From contig NZ_JACJSB010000007.1 of NCBI RefSeq assembly GCF_014697585.1, positions 105,148 through 169,147 of the forward strand: DNA of 64,000 nucleotides. The letters run 5' to 3'. Under the pieces are notes generated by a model that was not told where the DNA came from, searched no databases, and saw only the letters and a program-made list of their open reading frames with translations. Positions 7,113 through 16,540 of this stretch are shown here, one piece after another (position 1 is the first letter of the stretch; each line of letters opens with the position of its first letter). This stretch comes from Dolichospermum sp. FACHB-1091 (GTDB lineage Bacteria; Cyanobacteriota; Cyanobacteriia; Cyanobacteriales; Nostocaceae). The position numbers were made by a program, and so were the translations under genes.

Positions 7113-9242
7113 TCAAAAAATGTAAGGTTTACTTCTTTCGCAAGGTCTAATTTTCCATTTGATAGCTTCTAATAATAAAGCATCTTGATTGAAAGCACAA
7201 GCATAAAATTGTCCATCACTGTCTTTGAGTCTATACAGTCCAAAGGTAGGACTTAAATACAAAGTCCGGCTAATTTCCCAATGACTATTATTAGGAGTAC
7301 GGTTAACTGGGACTAAAAAAGCTAGTAATTTTTGCCCCTTTAAACAACGACCAACTTCTGTTTGTGGATGTCCAGTAATATTGAGTTTATCCACAAAAGT
7401 AAGAATACATTGTTTAAGTTCATCACTAGAGCGATCGCTTTCTAATTCAATATTAAATCTTTTATCTGACCATTTTTGAATTTTCAGATAAACTTGAATA
7501 TATTTCTCTGGAAATTCTGTGTGGGGATGACCAGCATTTACCGCAGCTTGTAAAAACTCATCCCTGTCAATTATTTCTACTTCTGCATAAGCTAATAACC
7601 TCAACAAATCATAGGTGTAAAAACGTCCTTCATCCCACACCGCAGCTTGTAAATCAGAACCACCTCTAAACCTTAATAATTCCTGTTGTACCGCTTTACC
7701 TACTCCTTTTTCATCCTTACCTAAAGCAAACCAATGTCCACGTTTTTTATCCAGTTGTTCACCGTAAACCAAACGTAAATTTTCAGATATTCTATCTTTT
7801 AATTTTTCTACAACTATTTGTTTTTTCTCCTTATTATTAGTCATATTAAATAACATTCCTTGTGCTTGTAAAGCCCCCCAATATTTAGGATATTCCGTAC
7901 AAAATTGAGGTTTATTAAACACTATCTCAATAATTTCTCTAAACTGATCACGACTATATTCTAAATCAGTTAGTTCTGCTTCTAATCTCGATTTAATCCA
8001 AGGGGTACGACCAGATAAAAGTACAAAAGCCTGATATTGATTAAATCCTGGATGACGACCTAAACGCCCCAAACGCTGAATAAATGTGGCAGAATCACTC
8101 GCTTCAAAAATTAATAAATGAATGCGAAAATCTACACCAACATCAACCGCAGAAGTACCAACAATTAATACAGATTGCTGAGAATTTTTTAACTCATCAT
8201 GTATTTTTTCTCTTTCTTGTTTATCAATTCTACCACTAATTTCTCTAACTTCAACATCAGGCATTAATTTCCGTAATTCTCTGACAGTTCTACTCACTAA
8301 AGCCACAGAATTAAGAATAATTCCTCCTCTACCTTTACCTTCTTGATTTAAAAGATCACTAATTTTTTCAGCTTCTTGAATTAACCAGCTACAAGAATCA
8401 ATATCTCTGTCTAATTGTACAAATTCTAAACTAATAGGTTGACAAATTTGCCGATATCCAGGTGTAGGTTGATTTTCATATTTTCCCTCTATTAATGTTA
8501 CGTTAAAACCAGCGGTTTTCAAGAGTTTAATAAATTCTTTATTGGGAGTTGCGGAAGTAAATAAAACTCGCATCGGTCGTTTTTGCGGACGATTATGGCG
8601 AATTAGTAATAAACTATTGAGAATTGCAGCTTCTTGATGTGAACCAAAAATATGAAATTCATCAGCTATATATAAATCTGGATTTCTACCTAAAGTAATT
8701 GCTAATTCTGAACGACTATAAGCAGGATTTTGATAACGAGAATGGGTAACTAAATGGAAAATATCAGGATTGGTAAGAATTACATATTTATGTTTAAGAA
8801 TAAATAGTAATTCTTTAAATTTATTACTCTTTTCCCCTCGTTCTACTAATTCTGCTAACTTCGCACCATAAAGACTTTCTACATCATCAATTTCTGAGAG
8901 ATTGAATTTTTTATAATAATCAACAATCTGTCTTGTTTGATCTGCAACTAATTCAATGGTAGGATAAAGTGATATTACTTGAAAATCACTATTTAATAAA
9001 CTTGCTAAATAAGCAGCTAATGATTTACCGTCTCCTGTAGCAGAGGTATTAAATATAATTTCTGCATTACTGTTAATAATGGCGTTATAAGTTTCCGCTT
9101 GATGAGAAGATAAAGGACAATGATTACCTTCTCCAAAATTGGGCGCTTGTTGTTTGACTTTGCAGAGTTGCAGACATCCCAAAGCACAAGCCCCCACACC
9201 CCCATTCAATTTGGAGTATAATGGCAGTAAAGAAATTTTCAC
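7113..9242 (-). CDS. cas3: Type I-D CRISPR helicase Cas3' (no HD domain)
   Basis: Superfamily 2 helicase that unwinds target DNA after Cascade binding. The 709-residue product has Walker A NTSATGDGKS (residues 64-73), DExH box ADEFH (193-197), the SAT motif FTSATPN, and motif VI QRLGRLGRHPG. No HD nuclease domain is present, matching the type I-D arrangement in which that domain sits on Cas10d. The start is GTG (MKISLLPLYSKLNGG). It is the first gene of the leftward cas operon and lies 28 bases before cas10d. A candidate promoter is visible 30-60 bases upstream. Confidence 0.95.
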   Translation of the reverse strand: MKISLLPLYSKLNGGVGACALGCLQLCKVKQQAPNFGEGNHCPLSSHQAETYNAIINSNAEIIFNTSATGDGKSLAAYLASLLNSDFQVISLYPTIELVADQTRQIVDYYKKFNLSEIDDVESLYGAKLAELVERGEKSNKFKELLFILKHKYVILTNPDIFHLVTHSRYQNPAYSRSELAITLGRNPDLYIADEFHIFGSHQEAAILNSLLLIRHNRPQKRPMRVLFTSATPNKEFIKLLKTAGFNVTLIEGKYENQPTPGYRQICQPISLEFVQLDRDIDSCSWLIQEAEKISDLLNQEGKGRGGIILNSVALVSRTVRELRKLMPDVEVREISGRIDKQEREKIHDELKNSQQSVLIVGTSAVDVGVDFRIHLLIFEASDSATFIQRLGRLGRHPGFNQYQAFVLLSGRTPWIKSRLEAELTDLEYSRDQFREIIEIVFNKPQFCTEYPKYWGALQAQGMLFNMTNNKEKKQIVVEKLKDRISENLRLVYGEQLDKKRGHWFALGKDEKGVGKAVQQELLRFRGGSDLQAAVWDEGRFYTYDLLRLLAYAEVEIIDRDEFLQAAVNAGHPHTEFPEKYIQVYLKIQKWSDKRFNIELESDRSSDELKQCILTFVDKLNITGHPQTEVGRCLKGQKLLAFLVPVNRTPNNSHWEISRTLYLSPTFGLYRLKDSDGQFYACAFNQDALLLEAIKWKIRPCERSKPYIF

Positions 9243-9273
9243 TGTAGTTAGGTATTTGTTGGATGAGACTAAT

Positions 9274-9304
9274 ATAATACTTTTGGAAACCGAGTTGTTA
9301 TCAA
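9274..9304 (-). promoter_or_regulatory. Candidate promoter of the cas operon
   Basis: Read on the minus strand, TTGATA (complement of 9299-9304) and TATTAT (complement of 9274-9279) are 19 bases apart and lie 32-62 bases upstream of the cas3' GTG. The spacing is longer than the ideal 17, and the region is AT-rich, so a chance match is possible. Confidence 0.35.
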
Positions 9305-9368
9305 AAAATGACTATATCTCAAAATTTTTGGGTAATATTCAAAAAAAATTACCCCCTAAGGAAATAAA

Positions 9369-9516
9369 GCTAGGGAATTAATTCCTTATCTAAAAGCTAA
9401 AGTCATCTAAAAATGACTGAATACAATTAAGATTCAGCAGATATGGTCATTTTAATATTTTATATTCAGTGTGCTTTAGTACACTTTAGCTATTAGCCCG
9501 GAAATTCATTTCCGGG
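9369..9516. mobile_element. MITE-like element upstream of the cas operon
   Basis: About 150 bp bounded by imperfect terminal inverted repeats. Each arm holds its own palindrome (GGAATTAATTCC at 9374-9385; CCCGGAAATTCATTTCCGGG at 9497-9516), then a shared inner segment AGCTAAAGT (9395-9403) facing ACTTTAGCT (9483-9491). The middle has two further small hairpins and no coding capacity. Such structure fits a non-autonomous remnant of an insertion sequence; the parent family is not identifiable from this copy. It lies between cas3' and the Uma2 gene. The remaining gap to 9677 is AT-rich with only a very short open frame. Confidence 0.6.
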
Positions 9517-9677
9517 TGGATATGGTGGGTAACAATGATTTAAAAATGCTACAAACTACTATAAATGTTATTGGTGCTAAAGATACTCGAATTAGCGTAT
9601 ATAAAGCCTTTAAAGCAATTAAAACTAAATAATAGCATTAAGCGATCGCTTTCAGATTCCTACCTATATTCATATTC

Positions 9678-10295
9678 TCATTTCCAAAGTTCAGTTAAAT
9701 CCAAAATAAACCCAGGTAAAATATCTTCCCCAGACAAACTCGTAGGATGTTCTAAAATTTCCACATCTTTACCTGGACGATAAATTTCTACTCGTTGATT
9801 TTTTTGATCAATCAACCAACCTAAACTAGCACCATTTTCTATATATTCCCTCATTTTAGATTGTAATTTTTCCAAGGAATCTGTTTTAGAACGTAGTTCT
9901 AGAACAAAATCAGGACAAATAGGTGCAAAACTTTCCTTTTGTTCTAAACTGAGAGTATCCCATTTTTCTTGTTTTATCCAAGCTGCATCAGGAGAGCGAT
10001 CGCTACCATTAGGAAGATGAAAACCAGTGGAAGAATCAAACGCTTCTCCCAATTTAGTTTGACGATTCCAAAACCATAATTGTCCAGCAATATCAAAATT
10101 TATTTTTCCAGTATAACTTCCAGTTGGAGGCATAATAATTAACTCTCCCGTAGCATTTCTTTCTAATTGTAAATCTCTGTTAGCAAGCGCTAAATCCAAA
10201 AACTGCTCATGGGAAATTTTCAATTTTATTGTAGTAGGAATATTGAGCATAACTGTTGAATAAATATTAGTTTTTACATTAGTTTGTGCCATCAT
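9678..10295 (-). CDS. Uma2 family (DUF820) putative PD-(D/E)XK nuclease
   Basis: 205-residue member of the Uma2 family, very abundant in cyanobacteria and predicted to adopt a restriction-endonuclease-like fold; its biological role is unknown. Visible features are a first strand with LIIMPPTG, the aspartate motif RSPDAAWI, the core DFVLELRSKTDSLEKLQ with acidic and basic residues in the PD-(D/E)XK order, and the C-terminal block GASLGWLIDQKNQRVEIYRPG. It lies upstream of the cas operon on the same strand but is separated from it by 435 bases holding a MITE-like element and a candidate promoter, so it is probably transcribed separately. Confidence 0.88.
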   Translation of the reverse strand: MMAQTNVKTNIYSTVMLNIPTTIKLKISHEQFLDLALANRDLQLERNATGELIIMPPTGSYTGKINFDIAGQLWFWNRQTKLGEAFDSSTGFHLPNGSDRSPDAAWIKQEKWDTLSLEQKESFAPICPDFVLELRSKTDSLEKLQSKMREYIENGASLGWLIDQKNQRVEIYRPGKDVEILEHPTSLSGEDILPGFILDLTELWK

Positions 10296-10449
10296 TCCCT
10301 CCTAATTCTTTTTGTATTAGTTACAAATTAACATTGAAAACACAGAATTAATCCTATTAATCCTACAGTTAGGCGATCGCTTGCATATTCTCATTTATAG
10401 ACATAAAATACCAGTTAAAATCTCATCTCAACCTCATAAATCTAATCAA

Positions 10450-11367
10450 ATGGAGTTCCCACTAGAGATATTAAAACTACTAGCAGAAAAACCCTTAAAA
10501 AAATCAGAGTTAATGGTAGCATTAAGCGATCGCGGTTTTGCAGATTGTGACTTATCCCAGAAAATCACTCGCACCATCAAGAAACTAAAAGACTGCGGTT
10601 TTCAAATTACATCAGCGCCTAATCGTCCCTATCAATTAATTACCTCAATATTTCCTACAATATTATCAACAGAACAAAGACAAGCATTAGCAATGGCCTC
10701 TGAGTTATTAGCGAGTATGGGGTTTTCTTCAGAAGCAGGACACATTTACCAAATTGCTAACTTTCGGGAACAACCCAAATCTCCCACTGTAACCACAGAT
10801 TTTCACCCCCCCACAGATTATAGTGAAGATAAGATAAATCAAATTGTGCATCAGTTACAGCAAAGATTTCAGCAAAAACGCCGCTTTGTGGTTTGGTATC
10901 GCAGCACAAAAGGTAAAGAAACACTCTGGGATTTAGATAAGTCCGAACTGAGATTACATAACGGTGTTCTCTATTTATTTGCTTTAGTTCCCGATTTTCA
11001 GAGTTATCACTTAGAAACCAGACCCAATGCTGAACAGAATATCACTTTGAGAGTGGACAGGATTAGTAGAGTTGGTGGAATTTCCCAGATACCCTGGACT
11101 TATAGTAAATTTCCTACTCTAGAGATTATCTACCGTCTTAAAGGAGATTTAGCGAGTTATAGACCCCGCAGACCCCATGAAATAGTTATTTCCTCACTAG
11201 AAACTACAGAACATGTTGATATTTCAACTCAGGAAGACTGTATATTTTGGTTCCGTCAAAGAATGCTACAGTACGGTGCTAGTGCTAGGATTTTAAATCC
11301 TGATTGGTTAGTAAAACAAGTCAAGGATACCTTAAAAGAAGCCCATAATAATTACTGTGCTGAATAA
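10450..11367 (+). CDS. WYL-domain transcriptional regulator, likely controller of the cas operon
   Basis: About 305 residues from the ATG chosen. An N-terminal winged-helix region (PLKKSELMVALSDRG, then QKITRTIKKLKDCGF) is followed by a WYL ligand-sensing domain (FVVWYRSTKGKE, NGVLYLFALVPD, ITLRVDRISRV). The frame is open upstream to a TTG at 10381; neither start has a clear ribosome binding site. It is divergent from the type I-D operon, with one gene between. In Synechocystis the WYL protein Sll7009 next to the I-D locus is reported as a negative regulator of it, so the same role is likely here, by inference. Confidence 0.85.
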   Translation: MEFPLEILKLLAEKPLKKSELMVALSDRGFADCDLSQKITRTIKKLKDCGFQITSAPNRPYQLITSIFPTILSTEQRQALAMASELLASMGFSSEAGHIYQIANFREQPKSPTVTTDFHPPTDYSEDKINQIVHQLQQRFQQKRRFVVWYRSTKGKETLWDLDKSELRLHNGVLYLFALVPDFQSYHLETRPNAEQNITLRVDRISRVGGISQIPWTYSKFPTLEIIYRLKGDLASYRPRRPHEIVISSLETTEHVDISTQEDCIFWFRQRMLQYGASARILNPDWLVKQVKDTLKEAHNNYCAE

Positions 11368-11612
11368 CACTCTCCTATCAAACTGGGATTAAAAGCAGCT
11401 AACAGGACTTACAGCGATGTTTATGTAATTATAGCCTTTTTCGGGCTGGTGAGGTACAGTAGCAACAATGGATAAACTACTGATAAATATAATTTGCTAA
11501 ATTTGTACTTCATTAAATTAAAAAACACTATATTCGTCAATAGTCAGTAATTCATGATCATTAATCAGTAGTTATTAATAACATTTAATTGTTAATTGTT
11601 TACATTACATTA

Positions 11613-11696
11613 TTAATAAGTTATAATACATTGTCAATTGTTTAGAATACACTGTTAATAAGTTATAATACATTGTTAATTGTTTGGCTAAAAGAG
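11613..11696. repeat. Two direct copies of a 42-bp AT-rich unit upstream of gor
   Basis: The block TTAATAAGTTATAATACATT starts at 11613 and again at 11655, each followed by a version of TGTYAATTGTTT; a partial third copy precedes them near 11590. The repeats fill the end of the 339-base gap between the WYL gene and gor and include several TATAAT-like hexamers, so they could set or duplicate the gor promoter. The earlier part of the gap (11368-11580) shows only AT-rich sequence and a GAGGTACA repeat fragment near 11451. Confidence 0.75.
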
Positions 11697-11706
11697 GTAG
11701 AGAATT

Positions 11707-13083
11707 ATGAGCTTTAATTATGATCTGTTTGTCATTGGTGCTGGTTCAGGTGGTTTAGCTGCTTCTAAACGCGCAGCTAGTTATGGTGCAAAAGTAGCAA
11801 TTGCTGAATATGATTTAGTTGGTGGTACTTGTGTAATTCGCGGTTGTGTACCTAAAAAACTTATGGTGTATGGTTCTCATTTTCCTGCTCAATTTCAAGA
11901 AGCAGCAGGTTATGGTTGGACAGTAGGAGATGTAAAATTTGATTGGGAACATTTTATTACATCTATAGATAATGAAGTTAACAGACTTTCAAAACTACAC
12001 ATCAGTTTTTTAGAAAAAGCTGGTGTAAAATTAATTTCTGGTCGTGCTACCTTTATAGATCCTCATACAGTTGAAGTTAACGGTAACAAATATACAGCAG
12101 ATAAAATTTTAATTGCTGTCGGTGGTCGTCCTATAAAACCAGAAATACCAGGTATAGAACACGCTATTACCTCTAATGAGATTTTTCACTTGAAAACTCA
12201 ACCAAAACATATCGCTATTATTGGCGCTGGTTACATTGGGAGTGAATTTGCTTGTATTATGCGCGGTTTAGGTTCAGAAGTGACGCAAATTATTCGTAAA
12301 GAACAGATTTTAAATGGTTTTGACCAAGATATTCGCACCAGTATCCAAGAAGGAATGACAAATCATGGTATTCGCATTATTCAAAATACCGAAGTCACAG
12401 CCATAGAAAAAGTGACAGAGGGGTTAAAATTAACCTTATCTGGAGAAAATCAAGAACCAATTATTGCTGATGTATTTTTAGTAGCAACCGGTCGTAGTCC
12501 CAATATTGAAGGACTAGGTTTAGAAAATGCTCAACTTGACTGTGTTCCCAGTTCAGAAGCAGGACCTGGATACAGTATTTCCAATGCTATAGCCGTAAAT
12601 GAGTATAGTCAAACTTGTCAACCTCATATCTTCGCTGTTGGTGATGTTACGGACAGACTAAATTTAACTCCGGTTGCTATTGGTGAAGGACGCGCTTTTG
12701 CTGATAGTGAATTTGGTGATAACCGTCGGGAATTTAGTCATGAAACCGTGGCCACAGCGGTATTTACCACTCCAGAAGCCGCTACAGTGGGTTTAACAGA
12801 ATCTCAAGCTAGGGAAAAGTATGGTGATGATATTAAAATCTATCGTACCAGTTTCCGCCCAATGTATTACACTTTAGCGGGTAAGCAAGAAAAAACCATG
12901 ATGAAATTAATTGTAGATAATCAAACTGATAAGATTTTAGGCGCTCACATGGTGGGAGACAATGCAGCAGAGATTATTCAAGGTGTAGCTATAGCTGTTA
13001 AAATGGGTGCAACTAAGGCTGATTTTGATGCTACCGTGGGTATTCACCCCTCCGCAGCAGAGGAATTTGTCACTATGAGATAG
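11707..13083 (+). CDS. gor: Glutathione-disulfide reductase
   Basis: NADPH-dependent flavoenzyme that keeps glutathione reduced in the cytoplasm. At 458 residues it matches the family. The N-terminal FAD-binding site is GAGSGGLAASKRAA, the redox-active disulfide is Cys42/Cys47 in GGTCVIRGCVPKK, the NAD(P)H fold is IIGAGYIGSEFAC, and the C-terminal catalytic His is residue 447 in GIHPSAAEEF. The TCVIRGCVPKK form and the absence of a mercuric or lipoyl type motif favour glutathione reductase over dihydrolipoamide dehydrogenase. AGAGGTAG ahead of the ATG is a plausible ribosome binding site. A perfect-stem hairpin follows the stop. Confidence 0.95.
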   Translation: MSFNYDLFVIGAGSGGLAASKRAASYGAKVAIAEYDLVGGTCVIRGCVPKKLMVYGSHFPAQFQEAAGYGWTVGDVKFDWEHFITSIDNEVNRLSKLHISFLEKAGVKLISGRATFIDPHTVEVNGNKYTADKILIAVGGRPIKPEIPGIEHAITSNEIFHLKTQPKHIAIIGAGYIGSEFACIMRGLGSEVTQIIRKEQILNGFDQDIRTSIQEGMTNHGIRIIQNTEVTAIEKVTEGLKLTLSGENQEPIIADVFLVATGRSPNIEGLGLENAQLDCVPSSEAGPGYSISNAIAVNEYSQTCQPHIFAVGDVTDRLNLTPVAIGEGRAFADSEFGDNRREFSHETVATAVFTTPEAATVGLTESQAREKYGDDIKIYRTSFRPMYYTLAGKQEKTMMKLIVDNQTDKILGAHMVGDNAAEIIQGVAIAVKMGATKADFDATVGIHPSAAEEFVTMR

Positions 13084-13104
13084 TATTTGTTGTCTATTTT
13101 GTAG

Positions 13105-13131
13105 GGTGCGTTACGCTATCGCTAACGCACC
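13105..13131. repeat. GGTGCGTTA hairpin downstream of gor
   Basis: A perfect 9-bp stem GGTGCGTTA / TAACGCACC closes a 9-base loop. No T-run follows, so it is not a standard terminator. The same stem recurs at 40193-40219 and in modified form at 17356-17405 and 46302-46370, marking it as a dispersed repeat family. Confidence 0.8.
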
Positions 13132-13365
13132 GTTTAATCAAGTACCCAAAGCTTCAACCTAAATCTTCTGTAGCGTTGACAATAGAGAACTAGAGTTATG
13201 ACTACAATCGCTGAATATTATTTTAATCGGGTAAGTCTGGTTTATTTGAGTTTATTTTATAAATATACTAATCTTTAGTGGGTTGGGAACGGATGTTTAT
13301 GAACGAACCACAGAGAACACAGAGGACGCGGAGGTGGAGAAAAAGAGGTATTCACACGCTAGATC

Positions 13366-13596
13366 ATGATAAAATTTATAGCTTTATTTAGTGGTACGGG
13401 TGCGTTTAGATTAGCAATTGAAAGGATTTGTCCTAATTATAATCTTCCCTGGGAATGTGTTTTTGGTAGTGATATTGATTTAGATACTCAAAAAATCTAT
13501 TTAGAAAACTTTGGAGAAATACCTACGGGAGATATTACAAAAGTTGATGAAAATGATATTCCTGACCATGATATATTATTAGCTTGTTTTCCTTAA
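13366..13596 (+). pseudogene. Truncated DNA (cytosine-5) methyltransferase remnant
   Basis: A 76-codon open frame with the start of a C5-cytosine methyltransferase: motif I FIALFSGTGAFRLAIE (AdoMet binding), the acidic motif VFGSDIDLDTQKIY, and motif III ending DHDILLACFP. A complete enzyme would continue into the Pro-Cys catalytic motif (FPCQ), but the frame stops after FP, so the catalytic Cys, target-recognition domain and motifs VI-X are all absent. Sequence after the stop shows no continuation. It is a non-functional remnant of a restriction-modification or orphan methyltransferase gene. Confidence 0.85.
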
Positions 13597-13676
13597 TTAA
13601 CTGGTAATGCGATCGCTATTTCCTGTGTTTATACTGTGATAGATTCTGTAATTAATGCCATAAAAACTACCTAATT

Positions 13677-14309
13677 ATGAATTATCTCTATCTTCACGGT
13701 TTCGCTTCTGGTCCTAAATCCAAAAAAGCCCAAGATATTCAACAAAGATTATCACAACTCCAAATATCAATGTCTATTCCTGACTTAAATAGAGGTGGAT
13801 TTTCTGATTTAACTATAACTCGACAAATTCAACAAGTTACTAATAATTTTCCTCCAGATTCTCAACCTGTCACCCTGATTGGTTCTAGTTTAGGAGGTTT
13901 GATATCTGCTCACATAGCACAAGAATATTTACAAGTAAAACGACTAATTTTATTAGCACCAGCTTTCGGTTTTTTATCCCATTGGTTACCAAAATTAGGA
14001 ACAGGATTAAAATTATGGGAATTAACAAAATATATGATGATTTACCATTATGGCTATCAAGAATTACTCCCTCTACATTATAATTTTGTTAAGGATGCTC
14101 ACCAATATTCAGAAGATTTATTACAACGTCCCCTCCCGACCTTGATTTTACATGGTAAATATGATAAAGTAATCCCTGTGGAGGTTAGTCGCTCTTTTTC
14201 TAATTCCCGTTCTTGGGTAGAATTAAAAGAGTTCAATAGTGATCACGCTTTAGGGAATGTTAGTCAAGAAATCTGGCAAGAAATTTCTCTATTTTGTCAG
14301 CTATTATGA
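13677..14309 (+). CDS. Alpha/beta-fold hydrolase, YqiA-like esterase family
   Basis: 210 residues with a compact alpha/beta hydrolase fold. The N-terminus has the oxyanion segment YLHGFASGPKSKKAQ, the nucleophile elbow is LIGSSLGGLISAH with the catalytic Ser, the acid is probably in LILHGKYDKVIPVEVS, and the His in FNSDHALGNV. These features match the small YqiA/YcfP-like esterases; the natural substrate is unknown. It is followed after 37 bases by hisC on the same strand, and the two may be co-transcribed. Confidence 0.85.
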   Translation: MNYLYLHGFASGPKSKKAQDIQQRLSQLQISMSIPDLNRGGFSDLTITRQIQQVTNNFPPDSQPVTLIGSSLGGLISAHIAQEYLQVKRLILLAPAFGFLSHWLPKLGTGLKLWELTKYMMIYHYGYQELLPLHYNFVKDAHQYSEDLLQRPLPTLILHGKYDKVIPVEVSRSFSNSRSWVELKEFNSDHALGNVSQEIWQEISLFCQLL

Positions 14310-14346
14310 ACAATAAAAGTTAATTAAGACCTTTTTACTATTACCA

Positions 14347-15489
14347 ATGCAAAATCTCAAATTTATTCGCTCTGATTTATCCCAACTTAATGCTTACAAA
14401 CCTCACCCCGGAAGTGATAGCACTGAACCAGTTAATATCCAATTTGACAGATTAGATACTAATGAAAGTCCTTTAGATCTACCACCAGAAATCAAAGAAA
14501 AATTAGCTTTTATTTATCAACAAATTATCGAAACTAATCGTTATCCAGATGGTGGTCATGAATCTCTGAAAAATGCTATATCTGAATATGTTAATGAATC
14601 AGCAAATCTGTCAAATTCAACTTTCACTGCTGCTAATATCTCCGTTGGTAACGGTTCTGATGAATTAATTAGATCCCTATTAATTGCGACTTGTTTAAGA
14701 GGAGAAGGTTCTATCTTAGTCGCTAATCCCACTTTCTCAATGTATGCAATTTTAGCCCAAACTTTGGGAATTTCTGTGGTGACAATTGGGAGAAATCAAC
14801 ACAATTTTGAAACTGATTTAGAAGCTGCAAAATCTGCAATTATACAAACCCAAAATCCCCCCATTCGCGTCGTTTTTGTCGTCCACCCCAATTCCCCTAC
14901 AGCTAATTGCTTAACAGCAGCGGAAATAACATGGTTAAAAAGTTTACCAGAAGAAATTTTAGTAGTCATTGACGAAGCTTACTTTGAATTTAGCCAAACT
15001 ACTCTAGCAGCAGAATTATTACAACATCCTCACTGGATAATATTACGTACTTTTTCTAAAGCTTTCCGTCTTGCAGCCATGCGTGTAGGGTATTGTATCG
15101 CACATCCACAAGCGATCGCTATTTTAGAAAAAGTCCGTCTTCCTTACAATCTTCCTAGTTTTTCCATTGCTTCCGCTCTCATGGCTTTGGAAAATCGGCA
15201 ACTTTTATTACAGTTAATTCCCCAAACCCTGAATGAAAGAACCAAACTAATTACAGCTTTATCAGCACACTCAATCTTAGAAATTACACCCAGCAGAACT
15301 AACTTTATTTACTTGCGTGTTAAACCTGGCTATCAGGACGCAGAAAATCACGTTTTAACGAATCTCAACCAAAAGCTTAGAAGTCAAGGTACATTAATTA
15401 GACTTCTACCCAACGGGTTAAGAATCACCATTGGTACACCCGCAGAGAACAATCGCACAATAGAACGGATACAAGCAGCTTTATCGTAG
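14347..15489 (+). CDS. hisC: Histidinol-phosphate aminotransferase
   Basis: PLP-dependent class I/II aminotransferase converting imidazole-acetol phosphate to histidinol phosphate in histidine synthesis. 380 residues. Landmarks: [15 protein letters not shown] near residue 40, the GNGSDELI block at 101, the PLP-contact VIDEAYFEF at 207-215, and the Schiff-base Lys238 in [16 protein letters not shown]. The C-terminus [17 protein letters not shown] is typical of HisC. Cyanobacteria often carry two paralogues, so a role in related amino-acid transamination cannot be excluded. The stop overlaps the convergent acetyltransferase gene by 9 bases. Confidence 0.92.
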   Translation: MQNLKFIRSDLSQLNAYKPHPGSDSTEPVNIQFDRLDTNESPLDLPPEIKEKLAFIYQQIIETNRYPDGGHESLKNAISEYVNESANLSNSTFTAANISVGNGSDELIRSLLIATCLRGEGSILVANPTFSMYAILAQTLGISVVTIGRNQHNFETDLEAAKSAIIQTQNPPIRVVFVVHPNSPTANCLTAAEITWLKSLPEEILVVIDEAYFEFSQTTLAAELLQHPHWIILRTFSKAFRLAAMRVGYCIAHPQAIAILEKVRLPYNLPSFSIASALMALENRQLLLQLIPQTLNERTKLITALSAHSILEITPSRTNFIYLRVKPGYQDAENHVLTNLNQKLRSQGTLIRLLPNGLRITIGTPAENNRTIERIQAALS

Positions 15490-16086
15490 ATGTAGATGTT
15501 TATGTAGCAAGATCTCCCGCGAGCGATTAAGTAAAAGCGCGTTCCAAAGAGACTCGACTTTATACACCCGATATGCTAACTTACAATAAAGCTGACGAGC
15601 TTGATGATTATTTTCCAAGACATGGAGATATAGGTCTTGAAATCCCCATTCTTGGGAAATTTGCTCACAGTGAATTAGCAAGCTAGAAGCCACACCCAAT
15701 CTCCGGTAATTGGGGTGAACTGCTAAATTAGATAAGTAAGGAAAACATTTGCTGATACCATACCAAGAATTACTGGTTCTCACACCCATTTCTATAGTTC
15801 CCATGATTTCAGGATCTTTAGTGGTAGTATCAACAGCAACCAAACAAACATGATGATGTGTGGGAAACTGGAGACGATACCTTAAATCTTCGTAAACGCC
15901 CAAACGAAATAAAGGGAAAGCCCAACCCCATAAACCCTTTTGGGAGTGAAAACTTTCAGCGACAATTTGGGCGATACTCATCACATCATCAGGTGTAGCT
16001 ACACGAATTTGAAGTAGTCCAACAGATAGATTACCAGTTTTTGAGCTTAATTGGGGGTGGGGAGGGTGAAAAAACCAGGATTTCAA
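15481..16086 (-). CDS. GNAT family N-acetyltransferase
   Basis: 201-residue acetyl-CoA-dependent acyltransferase. The GNAT acetyl-CoA loop is visible as [22 protein letters not shown], preceded by the strand [11 protein letters not shown] and followed by [28 protein letters not shown], the usual C-terminal half of the fold. The acceptor substrate cannot be told from sequence. It converges on hisC with a 9-base overlap of coding ends. Upstream of its start is a 383-base stretch with no gene apart from the tRNA promoter. Confidence 0.88.
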   Translation of the reverse strand: MKSWFFHPPHPQLSSKTGNLSVGLLQIRVATPDDVMSIAQIVAESFHSQKGLWGWAFPLFRLGVYEDLRYRLQFPTHHHVCLVAVDTTTKDPEIMGTIEMGVRTSNSWYGISKCFPYLSNLAVHPNYRRLGVASSLLIHCEQISQEWGFQDLYLHVLENNHQARQLYCKLAYRVYKVESLWNALLLNRSREILLHKHLHLR

Positions 16087-16423
16087 AGCTAGTTAGGGAT
16101 TAATTTGATTTATACTCTAAACTGTTGCCAGTTATACTGAAATGCCATTTTAATTATATCTAACTTTTAAATTAAAATGATACCAAGGGTTATAAGCAAG
16201 CAATTAATCAGATATTCGCACCAGAGAGTTTTCTTGCTGATAATAATCAAGATGGATAAAAACCAGATTTAAGCAATTTATTTTAAATACAGCAGATTGT
16301 AAATCAATGAGGTACATAGTCTAAGTTCAAAGACAGACACTAAAGTAGTTTTACTCCTGACTCCTCAATTCTGCTGCATTGGCCTCAAACTCAAAATTGA
16401 TCCAATAAATTCCCAATAAATGC
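16087..16423. other. Intergenic stretch without recognisable gene
   Basis: AT-rich sequence between the acetyltransferase start and the tRNA-Gly promoter. A GAGGTACA-type repeat fragment lies near 16310 and a CTCCTGACTCCTCA-like fragment near 16355. I see no open frame with coding character. Confidence 0.5.
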
Positions 16424-16452
16424 TTGCGGTTTTATAAAATCCATGTTATATT
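16424..16452 (+). promoter_or_regulatory. Promoter of tRNA-Gly
   Basis: TTGCGG at 16424-16429 and TATATT at 16447-16452 are separated by 17 bases and end 17 bases before the mature tRNA 5' end. This is a good match to a sigma-70-type promoter. Confidence 0.5.
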
Positions 16453-16469
16453 GATAAAGTTAGAAATTT

Positions 16470-16540
16470 GCGGGTGTAGTTTAGTGGTAAAACTTTAGCC
16501 TTCCAAGCTAATAATGCGGGTTCGATTCCCGCCACCCGCT
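16470..16540 (+). tRNA. tRNA-Gly (anticodon UCC)
   Basis: A 71-nucleotide cloverleaf. The acceptor stem GCGGGTG pairs with CACCCGC, the anticodon stem is TTAGC/GCTAA with loop CTTCCAA (anticodon TCC), and the T arm is GCGGG-TTCGATT-CCCGC. The 3' CCA is not encoded. Confidence 0.96.
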
